Source: Ascidia mentula | Lineage: Eukaryota > Chordata > Ascidiacea > Phlebobranchia > Ascidiidae | Direction of reading: 5' to 3' | NCBI GenBank assembly: GCA_947561715.1 | Contig: OX387200.1 | Coordinates: 22,570,501-22,634,500, forward strand | DNA length: 64,000 nucleotides | In this document: positions 52,540-63,264 of the stretch, piece after piece | Numbering within the stretch: position 1 is the stretch's first letter | How the letters are laid out: each line of letters opens with the position of its first letter | The notes under the pieces: model-generated | The model's database searches: none | Seen by the model: only the letters and a program-made list of their open reading frames with translations | What the model was told of the DNA's origin: nothing | Translations under genes and position numbers: made by a program

Positions 52540-53290
52540 TATTTCAATGGAAAAGACTTTCCCGGTTGGGAATTGCCCTTCTCGAACGAACTCCTGCGTA
52601 ACAGAGTAAAATTGTGTGTAACAATGCAATGGGTCATGCATGGGCGCCAGTGTTTTGGTTGAATGAGCGCAGATGAACAGGCTGTTGCCAGGGCGATTTT
52701 CAGCGTGTTTGGGGCAGTTTTACTTTGGTTTTCAGGGTTATTAGTCAGGCAGTAAATTGGTAGAGGGTGCTGTTGTACATGTAGCTGAAAAACTACCCAA
52801 ATATTGAGGTTGATTTTGTGAAAAAATGAATCACAGAAAGTATGTTCAATTTGTGATTTTCTGTTAGTGCCGACCCTTGGCAAGGAATTGTGGCCAAATT
52901 TATAATGGAAATAACTACTTAAACTGCTCCCCCGGGGGCATTTTGACCCTCTGTTGGCCATTGTTTTGGCCAAAAAAGTGTAGGTTTGTTTTGTGAAAAA
53001 ATGAATCACAGAAAGTTACCTCCATTTGCGATTAAGTGAAGCCACCAACCCCCCTCTACACAATTCATGAAGAATTAGATGTCTTGTAATTGTCTTGGGG
53101 CCCCACCGGGGCTGTTTGTACACCCCCTAGGACTGACAATTTAGCAGTTAGCCTTTGCAAAACCCCCCTATGTGCTGTCTTAATGCAGCTGCAATCAATT
53201 TTTTTTCTGTTCAGCAATAGTAGTCCCCCTTCATGAGTCATCAGACCCGGCAATTGTTTTTGGCAAACAAGAGAAACTGTAACCAGGTGC
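52540..53290 (-). repeat. Dispersed repeat inside the P-type element (second copy of 840-1,500)
   Basis: The reverse complement of this stretch aligns with 840-1,500 over most of its length with many differences. It is either the 5' non-coding part of the transposon family or an unrelated repeat nested in it. An open frame across it (52,524-53,009) is not thought to be coding. Confidence 0.55.
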
Positions 53291-53804
53291 ACAATGACAA
53301 ATGACTTCTAAAACTCAATTTTTAGGATTTAATTGTGAGATGCGGCCTTCAATACAACAGTTTGCAGAGCATAGACTTATAATAAATATACAGTCTACAC
53401 AGGCATGAAAGTTACTGATTGCAAAAATTCACAAGAGATTCTAGATAATAACATTTTCATCAATAATTCTTAAGTAATATACGTTTATGTAAATAAACGA
53501 AGACTAAACAAAATTTTACAATACTAAACTTCTTCAAAAAAAAGCTAAATTAACAAAATTACGCCTTAAAACGTCTAATCTGGCAACCTAGCCTGGACGA
53601 AGTGGGACCTTCCAATATGGCCGCCTTCTTATTCAATTTGCCTCAAAAATCGCTCATGCGGACAACAGTGTTGCGCTATCCAGTGTTTAATAGAGATCAG
53701 TGGTTTTGGGTCAAAATAGGAAACAAATAATTGCGCGCTTTTTTGTTGTTTGCAAGCAGTGGGAGGCTAAGTCGAGTAATATTGTCAATCACTATGTTTG
53801 TAAC

Positions 53805-54207
53805 TACCGTATTTTACGGACCATAAGGCGCAACTTAAATCCTTTTTTTTCCTCATAAATTGATCGTACGCCTTATAAGCCGGTGCGCCTAATGTATGGA
53901 TCAAGTAGTGCTTTATTGCCTACACTCAAAACCAGTACCGATACTATTATAAATAAACCACCGTCTTACACAATAAACTACGGTAAAAGCAACTAGCAAC
54001 TGTGATATTCATACTATTGTGACTTGCTTACATTTATTACGTAACAAGTTTTTGTTTAATGAGCTTTATACGGTAACCCATACTCCTTAAAATACGTTGC
54101 GTTCTATAGCCCGGTGCGCCTTATGTATGAACAAAAAACTAATCAAAGCAATTTATTGACAGTGCGCCTTATAATCGGGTGCGCTTTATGGTCCGTAAAA
54201 TACGGTA
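53805..54207. mobile_element. MITE with TA ends (Tc1/mariner-like), about 400 bp
   Basis: Terminal inverted repeats start CCGTATTTTACGGACCATAA at 53,807 and end with the inverse at 54,205. TA flanks both sides (53,805-53,806 and 54,206-54,207). The subterminal GCGCCTTATAA-type motifs recur inside. No coding sequence is present. The CCGTATTTT-CGGAC-ATAAG-GCGC terminus is a form seen in many animal genomes. Confidence 0.8.
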
Positions 54208-54232
54208 CTTGCTTATTATGTTTTTTTTCTAG

Positions 54233-54406
54233 GACAGTATCTCTGCACACAGTAATGCGGTTGTTTGGGAATATTTATTTCGCAAAAACAGGGCATTTGA
54301 CAAACAGTTGACAAACGATAGTATGGCTGCCTTTCTGCGATTTCTGTATCTTGATGAAGATGGAGATGAAGATATTATAATGAACCAAATTATTAAAATT
54401 AGTTGA
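54233..54406 (+). CDS. Orphan exon-like open frame (57 codons to stop)
   Basis: A strong acceptor (TTTTTTTTCTAG) is followed by an open frame of 57 codons with protein-like composition, starting DSISAHSNAVVWEYLFRKNR and including AAFLRFLYLDEDGDED, to TGA at 54,404. No matching upstream exon was found: the MITE ends only 25 bp before it and the P-type element lies just beyond. It could be the last exon of a gene broken by insertions, a transposon fragment, or chance. Confidence 0.35.
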   Translation, partial: DSISAHSNAVVWEYLFRKNRAFDKQLTNDSMAAFLRFLYLDEDGDEDIIMNQIIKIS

Positions 54407-54408
54407 TA

Positions 54409-55330
54409 TCAGGAAATACCTCGCCAACACCATGTTCATACTGATGTGTGCAAATGTTGCTGGTAAAGTCCAACACAAAACAACATTTTTGTGCATAATG
54501 TGGGTTTGAAAAAGTAAAGCCTTGACAAAATATATGTTGATTGCTTGCAAATAATCAAGGGCAGTGGGAATACTTCAAATATAAACCAACTATAATTTGT
54601 ATATAAGTGTTTGCATACGAGCAAATTCTAAAAACTTTTCTTCAACATGACATGTTTCTCTCAGAAGCATTTTAATACATATCTAAATCAAATTCTGTTG
54701 TGTTTTACTTTAAATTGATCTGCGAAGAAAAAAAAATGACTAGTGAAAAAGGTTATTTTTAATATATTAAGGTCCAATTTGGCTGAAACAAAAGGCAATT
54801 ATGTTTAGTTCAACAAAACATTACATATTTTCAACTGTGTCATCAGCAATCAACCAAGTGTTAAGATAAGAGTAAAAAAATAAACTTCTGTTATTTGTGC
54901 AATAGTTTGACAAAAATAATTTCCATTAAATTTGTTTTCTTCTCAGGGATATTGGACTAATCAACACTTAAAGGTAAACTTTCGGACAAAATTGCCAATA
55001 TACAACCAAATATTTACAATGAATTCAAATAGAACACTCAGTGATGAATGGGAAAAATGTATAAGTTAGATTACTAGTACAACAAAAGCAGGTTCATTAA
55101 TATTCACAGAGCATCGTCGGCTCGTATGTGACATGAATTGCTCAGAACCACTGGAATATAAAAAAATGACACAAGAATTTATTTGATGATGTCAATATTT
55201 TTAAGATAACTACCACTATTTATTTATTATTTAATATTATTTGCATAAAAGATGAAAAACGGCCAGATTTAAGTATGGTTAACCAAGTAAATACAATTTT
55301 TGAAAAAAGCAGCAAAGTTTGGAGACGGAC
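54409..55330. other. Non-coding stretch between repeats
   Basis: AT-rich, with no supported exon, RNA or repeat structure noted. Confidence 0.5.
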
Positions 55331-55351
55331 TTGTGGGTGAAAATGTTCACT

Positions 55352-55572
55352 TCGGTGAAGTTACTTTACCCAACTTCACTCGGTGAAGTTACTTCACTTG
55401 AGCCGTGTTTTCGGTGCAGTGACTTCACTCGGTGCAGTGACTTTAGTCGGTGAGGTGACTTCACTCGGTGCAGTGACCTCGTCGGTGCAGTGACTTTAGT
55501 CGGTGCAGTGACCTCGTCGGTGCAGTGACTTCACTCGGTGCAGTGACTTTAGTCGGTGCAGTGACTTCACCG
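55352..55572 (+). repeat. Minisatellite, unit about 17-20 bp
   Basis: Roughly ten imperfect copies of TCGGTGCAGTGACTTCAC and variants (CCTCG or TTTAG in place of TTCAC). A shorter inverted set occurs at 56,920-57,025. Confidence 0.85.
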
Positions 55573-56200
55573 AAAACTGCTTGTCCCTATAATACATGCA
55601 CGTCACCAGCTGACGTCACTTCACTGTACTCTGATTTGATTGCGTACTACTTGACCCCATATTGCCTATTTAATACAATTTCTCAAGAAGCTAGCACAAC
55701 CATATCAAATGCAAATCAAGTTTATTTAATTTTTATGCAAGGGATGCAACAGAAAGTTCTTTTTTTAGCGTTTGGAGCACAATTCACGTGTGTCCATCTC
55801 TCGCAAACATCACATGAAATCTATGAACACAAAAATAGCATGTGTTTTGAATTATGAAAACAGACAGTGCAAACATGTCAAAAACACATGTTTGAGTGGC
55901 ATTTATAATTTTCAAATGATTTTTTTACCCAGGATATTCTTTTCCTACGATTGCCAGGTGGAACTGTGCTGTTACAGGCAACACAGAAGTTTGAAATTTC
56001 TTTAACATCTAAAACAGAATAAGAGATGCTGAAGAGAAAACTTTATGAGACATGTTTGTCCACTAATCTACAACACAATAAGCACATTTTCCTCAAATAG
56101 AAAGTGATTTGTCAAATTTAATATTGTCATATGTTTTATACACAGCCATAAACAAATTGCTTGGTTACCTTGGTTGCCGAACAAACTGCTTGGTTACAAA

Positions 56201-56341
56201 CTGCTTGGTTACCGATAGTGCAAAAGGCAAAAAACACCAATGTAATATATGTGCAGTGACTTCAGGGTGTGTACACGCACTGTTTTTGCACATATATTAC
56301 ATTGGTGTTTTTTGCCTTTTGCACTATCGGTAACCAAGCAG
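56201..56341. repeat. Perfect 55-bp inverted repeat (hairpin)
   Basis: Arms 56,201-56,255 and 56,287-56,341 are exact reverse complements (begins CTGCTTGGTTACCGATAGTG) around a 31-nt spacer. Part of the spacer (about 56,263-56,284) is the exact reverse complement of 22 nt in the ribozyme at 56,525-56,546. Confidence 0.95.
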
Positions 56342-56496
56342 TTCCGTTTGGCCATAGTGCGCTCCACAGTGGTTCGTCGTCTCTGTTGTTCGGTACCTAG
56401 TATAGGGTGCCCTGCAGATCGACGTTGACCGAAAGGTACCACAAAGTGGAGACTAGTGTGCCTGCTAGTGTGAAAGCTAGCACAGTGCCACTCAAC

Positions 56497-56556
56497 AGCT
56501 GCACTGATGAGACCTTACAGGTCGAAACAGTGCGTGTACACACCCTGTCTGCAGCT
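56497..56556 (+). ncRNA. Type I hammerhead ribozyme, intact core
   Basis: Stem I AGCTGCA (56,497-56,503); core CTGATGA (56,504-56,510); stem II GACC/GGTC with loop TTACA; GAAA (56,524-56,527); stem III CAG/CTG closing a 14-nt loop that contains the self-complementary GTGTACAC; GTC ending at 56,549; then TGCAGCT closing stem I. All invariant core bases are present, with cleavage predicted after C56,549. The flanking ACCACAAAGTGGAGACTAG block resembles the copy at 34,556. Confidence 0.85.
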
Positions 56557-57040
56557 ATCCGATACTGATTGCATGATTCAAATGTGGTCTTTGGATAGCA
56601 GTTGTTTCGTTCTATGAAGTTCCATGCTTAAAACCAGTGGTCCACAAATGTAACCGTCCTCTTGGTTTTCATGTTTAGAGTATGACATGGGCCAACAAGC
56701 CATATCACTCTTACACCCACAGAAGAAACAAAATGATCTGCAATATGCTACTATAACACTATTGATGTTTGTGAATTTCAGGTCAGTTAAAATTTCATGC
56801 TATTCATTGGTAATAATTACAACATTAAATAGTTAAATCAAATGTCCTTACTTCTAATTTTTCACAGTGTGCTCGCAGGCGGGTGCAAGTGCTCGCAGGC
56901 GGCTACACCAGGAACTTTGGGTTCACCGAGTGAGGTTACAAGGTGAAGTCCCTACACCGAGTACGGTGATCGGTGCAGTTACTTCACTCGGTGAAGTTGA
57001 GTGAAGTGACTGCACCGAAGCGCACATTTTTACGCACAAC

Positions 57041-58303
57041 CCCTGTTGAAAATTTGGCCCTATCTTATCTGGTTTACAAAGGCTACAATATGACATTTTG
57101 GGCCAAAAACTACTTCACGTAGTACTGCACTATCGATCCAACAAATGTCTTTACAATAAGAGGAGTTATGAAACATTTTGATACAAAACAATAATGACTG
57201 CAAAAAATGTGACCTCTGGGTCAGACTGTTTGTTCATATATTAGGTTTCTGAATCCCGCGATTGCTTTTTAGGCAGATATGCAAATCTAAAACATTACGT
57301 CATCACTTGTATAACGTAATTACATATCTTACGTCATCTTTGAGGTTGACGCGATGACGTATTAACAATTTTTCGGTCAGTAAGGTGACTTGTAACACAC
57401 GGGTAAAAAGTGTATTATAGCGCGTCATTAATAAAACCGTTCACATATTTTAAAACATTAGGGATGAAACTACTTGAATTCCATTTAAATCAATTCTTGT
57501 GGTTACAATAACCTAGAGTTTTTCTCGCCGAAAAACGCCAAAGTCGCATTTTACCCAATGCATTTTTCATTTTGCGTAAAGTGTTACTCATGCGTGACGA
57601 AAAGAGTTTCCATTCCATGTTTGAGTATTCTATGGTTGTATACAACAGCAATTGGTCAAGCGACCGACCCACATATCTGGCAGAAAACCCGATCAAGATG
57701 CGTGGCCAGGACATTCTAGGTTCAAATCCCAATGTGGTAAAAGAAAACAAAAAAAACAGCATATACATTTCTATTAATTTTTTTTACGGCAACTTATGTC
57801 AAGATAACTGGGGTTCGAATCCCGGTGCGGGAAAACAGAGAAGATCACAGAAAAGACTAAATTGTGTATATTAAGCAGGGGTCAAATATGTTGATGTTAA
57901 TGTAATTATAAATGGTTTGCAAACAATTGGACTGCCTTAAAAAAGTGGAAGATCACGAGCTTGTGACAAACAAAGGCTTTAAAACGAAAACAACGATGAC
58001 AGCAGCAGTGGTACATCACGTAAAAACAATTGTTAGTGGTAATAACCTGGAGGTCCAAGATTCCGACTAATCACAAAATATTGTAGTCTATAAATAGATC
58101 ACATAGCTGTAAAAGTATGTCATCGAGTTAAACTCTGCAGTTAACGGGATTGACTGGATAAATGTTGAATTGTTTCCTGTAGTTATCGCAAACCTATTGT
58201 GTCCGACGAACGATGAATAAGCGTAGTGCCTTCTTCGCATAGTTATTAGGACAGAAGCAAAACAATGTTATCATACAGAGGGGTATAAACGTGTTGTGAC
58301 CAA
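57041..58303. other. Upstream region of the CTLD-ZP gene
   Basis: No gene is supported. Two B-box-like motifs, GGTTCAAATCC (57,719) and GGTTCGAATCC (57,812), about 93 bp apart and each followed by similar A-rich sequence, look like remnants of a tRNA-derived SINE. Neither folds as a tRNA. Confidence 0.4.
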
Positions 58304-61300
58304 ATGGCGAGGCGAGATTGCATAATTGTGGCGATTTTTTACGTTCTGCAGTCAACTATGGCAGGTAAGTTTGTATCCAGGGAGTAACTGACCAGTGGAC
58401 ATGGCATATTGTTCATACAACACAGGGGCGTCCAGATCTTCCTGTTATAACCAACATGATGTTGGTGTTGTTGCACTTGCAGAATAGAGAATAGCAAGTT
58501 AATCCGAACTCTCACACTTTGTATAAGTTTATGTTTTAACGTAATTTTTGTCTGAAAGTTGCAATCGAAAAGTAAACGAAAATAAAAATTGTATCATTAC
58601 CGCAATTTGTAAGGCGTGTATAGTCCGTGTAAATCTTGGCTGACTAAAGCACCAAAGCAATTTGATACCCCTTGTTCAAAGCAAATAGACATCCCTTCCA
58701 TGGTTGCAGTTTTAATATGTTGGTTTTAAACAATTACAGAATGGCTGCCATTTAACGATCACGAATTCTACATACAAGCAGATGAGTTGGTTACGAATAG
58801 TGAAGCCGTCAAACGGTGCAGTGAGATGCAATCCATATTATCACCTGTGGAAACAATCGGAGTACATGATTTCCTCAAAAATTCTGCCAATAACTTGTCA
58901 GGTTTAAACTGTGACACAAATGCTAAAATATTTTTAGAAGTGTCTTGTACGTGATTATTTGAGCGTATCAATAAAAAACCCCCTATTTACCAATAATATA
59001 ATTTTAAGGTGCAGGACGCAGTTTGATAAAGTAGGACAGTAGGTCACAACATAATATTTGTTGGATATAGGGTCAACAGAATTGTGGATTGGATTGTTTG
59101 ATGTTGAACTTAACGATCAACGATATTTGTGGGCGGATGGTGGAAATTTTACCGAAGAACAATCGAGATGGGATAGTGAGATTCCAGACCAAACTTTTTT
59201 TCATTGCATTCATACAGTTAGTGACATGCTCCTATGGACAAGTGATGTATGCCATGCTAAACACGGATATATTTGCAAACGGAAACTTGAATTATGTAAG
59301 TGACTTTACAATTAATTGGGCACATAAAAAATGTTTATATTTATTTGCATTTAAAATTACCAGTTATGTCATCAAATGATTCTTGTTTTAGCTAAATGGA
59401 TAATATTTGAAAAATGGGAATTTCTTGTAAATGAAGATGTCGATTTGAACTTTGATAATTCATCAGAGCAATGTAGTACTATTGGTGGACACCTCGTGGT
59501 TTTCACTAATCCAGATGTTAAGATGTTTGTAGCTGGGAAGATTCCACCTGACAGTAAGTGATATATCGCTAATGTAAGTTTCCAATCACTTAGAAAATGT
59601 TGGCACGATGATGCAGTTTTATTGACTCTAACAAGTGTTTTTGATGTGAACAGAATTATTTTGGATCGGTCTTAAAGATGAACGTGTTTGGTCGGATGGT
59701 TTAGTCCTCAGCATTACAGATGGAATCCCTGGGGTTATACCTCTTGATTCATGCTTTGCTTTTGATTCAATGTTAAATTTCCATATGAGCAGTTGCCAAT
59801 CAACCAGGAGTTTTGTCTGTCAGCGTGAAACACCAGGTACGAACTTCCAACATACAGAGGTAGACTAACTCATAGGTGTTAAAAAAATGCTTGGTAGAAC
59901 AAATCTTAAATACAGAATCAATGCATACTTCGGGGGAAGGCCAAAGGGTGCCCGTAAAGACCTTTCATTGACGTAACTAACTACCATGTATCAATCGTAA
60001 GGTTCAAATCATGAGGCTTGAACCCACGACCCTAACCACTCACTGGTTCATGCAAGTGCACAACTTGCTATCCTTAAAATGTTAAGTTTAATTTTGCCTC
60101 CAGACTCCTGGTTTGAATGGAATGATACAGAATATCTTGTGAAGGCTTGGCCTGAGTTTACTCAACAAGAAGCTGTTTCAGAATGTTCTGATAAGATGTC
60201 ACAACTTGTATCAGTTTCATCAAATGAGGAACATCTATTTCTACGTGGACTTACTGCTCAAACAGGTTTTAAGTTTTGTTGATATAATTTTTCCACAGAA
60301 AAATACATTTAAAAAAAATCATTAAATGTTTCACTATTAGTAAATGACTAGTTTCTCTTTAAACCAGGCTTTTTATATCTCAAATGTACAACTCTAAACA
60401 GTTGTCATTCTAAATCAGCTTATTTCACACATGCATGGATTGGGTTGAAGAATTATGGGTCGATGGAGGGTCCATTATTTTATTGGCAAGATTTCTCTAG
60501 TTTGGGAAATAAGACTTGGTGGGGTTTATTGGAACCATCTACAAATGGTCGTTGCGTGGTTTCTAGTGATTACTGCATGCTGTGGGATGTGGAGGACTGC
60601 AATATGCACAGTGGATATATCTGTAAAAGGAAAAAAGGTTTGTTTAAACTGGAAACTTAAATCTGCTATAACATGTGAAAGGATAGTTTTCCAATTTCAA
60701 ATACATTTTTTTTATTTTTAAAAATTCAAGCTTGTATTTACTTAAATAATTAACGTAATTCTAGACGTTGATGATTGCGTCACTGCCCCATGCATGAACC
60801 GTGGAATCTGTGCTGATGGGTTATTTGATTATTCCTGTCTCTGTACACCTGGCTACACTGGAAAAGATTGCTCAGTTGGTGAGTTTTGCAAGAATGTAAT
60901 GTTTTTTGTGAGTTATTTAAAAATGTTTTAAATACCTATTGATACCATGCACAAGATATTCCTGCTAGCATACCACTGAATATTGAGTATGTTTTTGATG
61001 TGTTTTATAATTTTAAATATTGTTTGTAGAGTTGACACCTGGTGGTGTTGATTTGCTGTCTGATGGACTCGCACTCTCCTGTAATCTGTACCATGTCACA
61101 GCATTGTAAGACTGCCTTGAAACTTTGTTACTATTGATTGTTTTGCCACACATTGCCACAACTTACCACATGTAACAAGTTGAGCATTTATCTCGCATGG
61201 GACAAATCCTAAATGTTCAGATTTTTTGTAATTAATGCAGTATGATGAGATATGTTGAGGGTTTGTATCAGGAGTAACAAAAGTTACATTCCAAATAATT

Positions 61301-63264
61301 TACAGGTTAAGCAAAGCCTACATTGATGGTCTGAATGTTGGTGATGTGACGTCGCTTCAAATGTTAAATTCTGAAGGTTTTAAAATTAAAGGATGTGAAT
61401 CAAATTTCAATGAAACAGCAAATCAACATGAATTTAATTTTGAAGAAAGTTTTGGTCAGTGCTCTGCAATGCAAGAGGTAATTATCATTGCTCACATATT
61501 TACAAATTACTTCAGCTATTATCTGATAAAAAAATATTTCACTTTAGGAAGTTGACTCGTATATAGTAGTCAGCTACATTGCATCTCCTGTTGCCAGGGA
61601 CATGATAACAAGCAACAAAGTATTATTATTTGATTGCACATACAAGGCACCGAACAACTCACAAATCAGGTGGATGAACTGGTTTCCCTTGGTTACCAAA
61701 CATGATCACCTCCAAGTTTTTGTTAAACATTTATTTGAAATCAAATTTTGTTTCAGAACAACTGAATATTTTATTGGATCCCAAGAAAGGCACCTGCCAT
61801 ACTTAATATCTCGATATGAGAGCTCAATGTTTTCTGTCAAAAAAAATACAAATGAAATCACTGAAGGAGCAAGAGTTTATGTGGGAATAACACTTAACAT
61901 TAATGAAAATAATCCACTGGTCTTGCAGGTAAGTCTTGTGTTTGCTAGTTGCCAACTAATGTTTGCCTAACTTTTTTGGTAATTTTTTATAGGGTTTAAG
62001 TTGTTGGGTGACTGACAACCTTGACCTGAATTTTTACCACATCCTGAATGACGGGTAAGATAACCCATTTACAAAATATTTTACAAAACCAATTATTTTT
62101 GTGTCGTTTGTGACTGTTTCAAATGATTGTTTTAAAAACAATGTTGTTATTTGATGCAGCTGTTTCCAGATTTTTGTTTTTCATTATAAACAGAACATGT
62201 TTTTTTCATAAAGATTTAAATCTAATTCAAAACATTATGGCTTGTCTATTTCCATTAAGCTGCAAGTAAAGTGTTTAAGTTTGAACCAAATGTTATTTTG
62301 GAATCTCCAGTGAAACTTTCTTGCTGAGATAAAACTTATCAATTTAGATGCGAAGTTGATGACCCTCTGCTTGCGAGTGGCTCAAATGTTGTATATGAAA
62401 GCCATGTAAGTCGACACGTAAGATTTTCATTTATTCCATTCTTGTGGAACCAAGCATCTGACCCATCACTGTACGTCTCTTGTTCAGTGATTGCTTGTTT
62501 ACCGGAAGCTGGAAAAAGCTGCAACAAGGTAGAACCACTATGTATAGGTCCTGCTACAAGTAACTGTACTGCTTGTGTCTGTTATAACAATAACGACTTA
62601 TCCAGTTGTGTCGTTTTCATTCCTATTTGCTTGCAGAATTGTCTCAAAGCTAGAAAGAAAAGATCAACCAATAAATACAAAGATATAAATGAAATTCTTT
62701 CTCTTGGCCCTCTTTTGTTTACAAAGCAAAGCAGTTGCCCTGTTGTAAGTATTAGTTTGTTCAAATTACACCAGCACACTTGATGTTTTTTTTGTGTCCT
62801 AAATTTAATTTATTTTTTCTTCTGTTAAATAAACACACAATGAATATTTTCATAGGATAACCCTTGCAGTCATGTGTGTGTTACGGGGACGATAGGGGAG
62901 GTGTTATGTGGTTGCCCTCCTGGCATGTCCTTGCTAGGTGACAAACTCACTTGCATAGGTAGGTGGTGGAAAAAATCTGTGTTGTAGTTTTGCACTGTAG
63001 TGTTGGTCAAACAAACCATTGGGGACGAATTCTCGTAATAAGCTGTCACCACGTTAACACCCTCTTATAATTTTGACCAAGAAACACAAAAAATATGCTT
63101 TTTTATTTTCAGATTTATCAGCAGTTAATGGAAAAAACTTTCTTCAAACATCTCCAATTTACGCCATCTTGTGTCTTTTTGTGGTCATTTTATCTTTTCT
63201 GTCTGTTGTTGTTTGTAGCTTGTTTAAGACAAACTTTTATTGTCATATTAAATCATTATTCTAA
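58304..63264 (+). CDS. Type I membrane protein with three CTLDs, EGF, ZP domain and EGF, 17 exons, 828 aa
   Basis: Exons (plus): 58304-58364, 58740-58901, 59071-59295, 59392-59553, 59654-59836, 60104-60265, 60368-60637, 60765-60878, 61030-61105, 61306-61477, 61548-61669, 61757-61928, 61993-62054, 62348-62528, 62637-62744, 62856-62958, 63113-63264. The total is 2,487 nt. In order: signal peptide (about 1-20); three C-type lectin domains (about 21-149, 150-264, 265-408; endings such as HAKHGYICKR and NMHSGYICKR, with WIGL in each); a DVDDC EGF, probably calcium-binding (409-446); a ZP module (about 447-712; includes HVRFSFIPFLW and SLYVSCSVIACLP); a furin-type site KARKKRS (about 712-718); an LDL-receptor-like EGF (NPCSHVCV...CGCPPGMS); a membrane span (about 794-816); and a 12-residue tail. 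EPN/QPD sugar-binding motifs are not seen, so carbohydrate binding is uncertain. The ZP module suggests assembly into extracellular filaments or matrix. Confidence 0.92.
60009..60075 (-). repeat. tRNA-derived SINE-like fragment
   Basis: The minus strand reads TAGCAAGTTGTGCACTTGCA followed by GGTCGTGGGTTCAAGCCTC, matching the fragment at 15,286-15,364. It sits in the intron before the third CTLD. Confidence 0.55.

Larger units (their letters stand above)
50862..53702 (-). mobile_element. P-type DNA transposon, internally rearranged, 2,841 bp
   Basis: Perfect 31-bp terminal inverted repeats (50,862-50,892 and 53,672-53,702; begins CACTGATCTCTATTAAACAC). An exact 8-bp direct duplication GTTTTGGG lies on both sides (50,854-50,861 and 53,703-53,710). 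Less perfect inversion continues about 60 bp further in. Inside, on the minus strand, are a THAP domain and the C-terminal end of a P/THAP9-like transposase, but not the catalytic middle. Eight-bp duplications and a THAP domain together point to the P superfamily. About 1 kb of the right half shares a repeat with 840-1,500. Confidence 0.85.
55331..57040. mobile_element. Foldback-type element with long repetitive inverted ends
   Basis: The left end (starts TTGTGGGTGAAAATGTTCAC) and the reverse of the right end (TTGTGCGTAAAAATGTGCGC) match over about 60 bp. Both continue into variants of CGGTGAAGT/CGGTGCAGTGACTTCAC repeats. Such repetitive inverted ends are typical of foldback elements. The middle contains the ribozyme-bearing palindrome. 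No coding region or clear target duplication was found. Confidence 0.5.

Noticed and set aside
52524-53009. 161-aa open frame in the P-type element
   Set aside because: It lies in a dispersed repeat that is broken by stops in the copy at 840-1,500, and it has no protein-like motif.
57718-57830. Possible tRNA genes
   Set aside because: B-box-like GGTTCAAATCC and GGTTCGAATCC are present, but no acceptor, D or anticodon arms can be formed.
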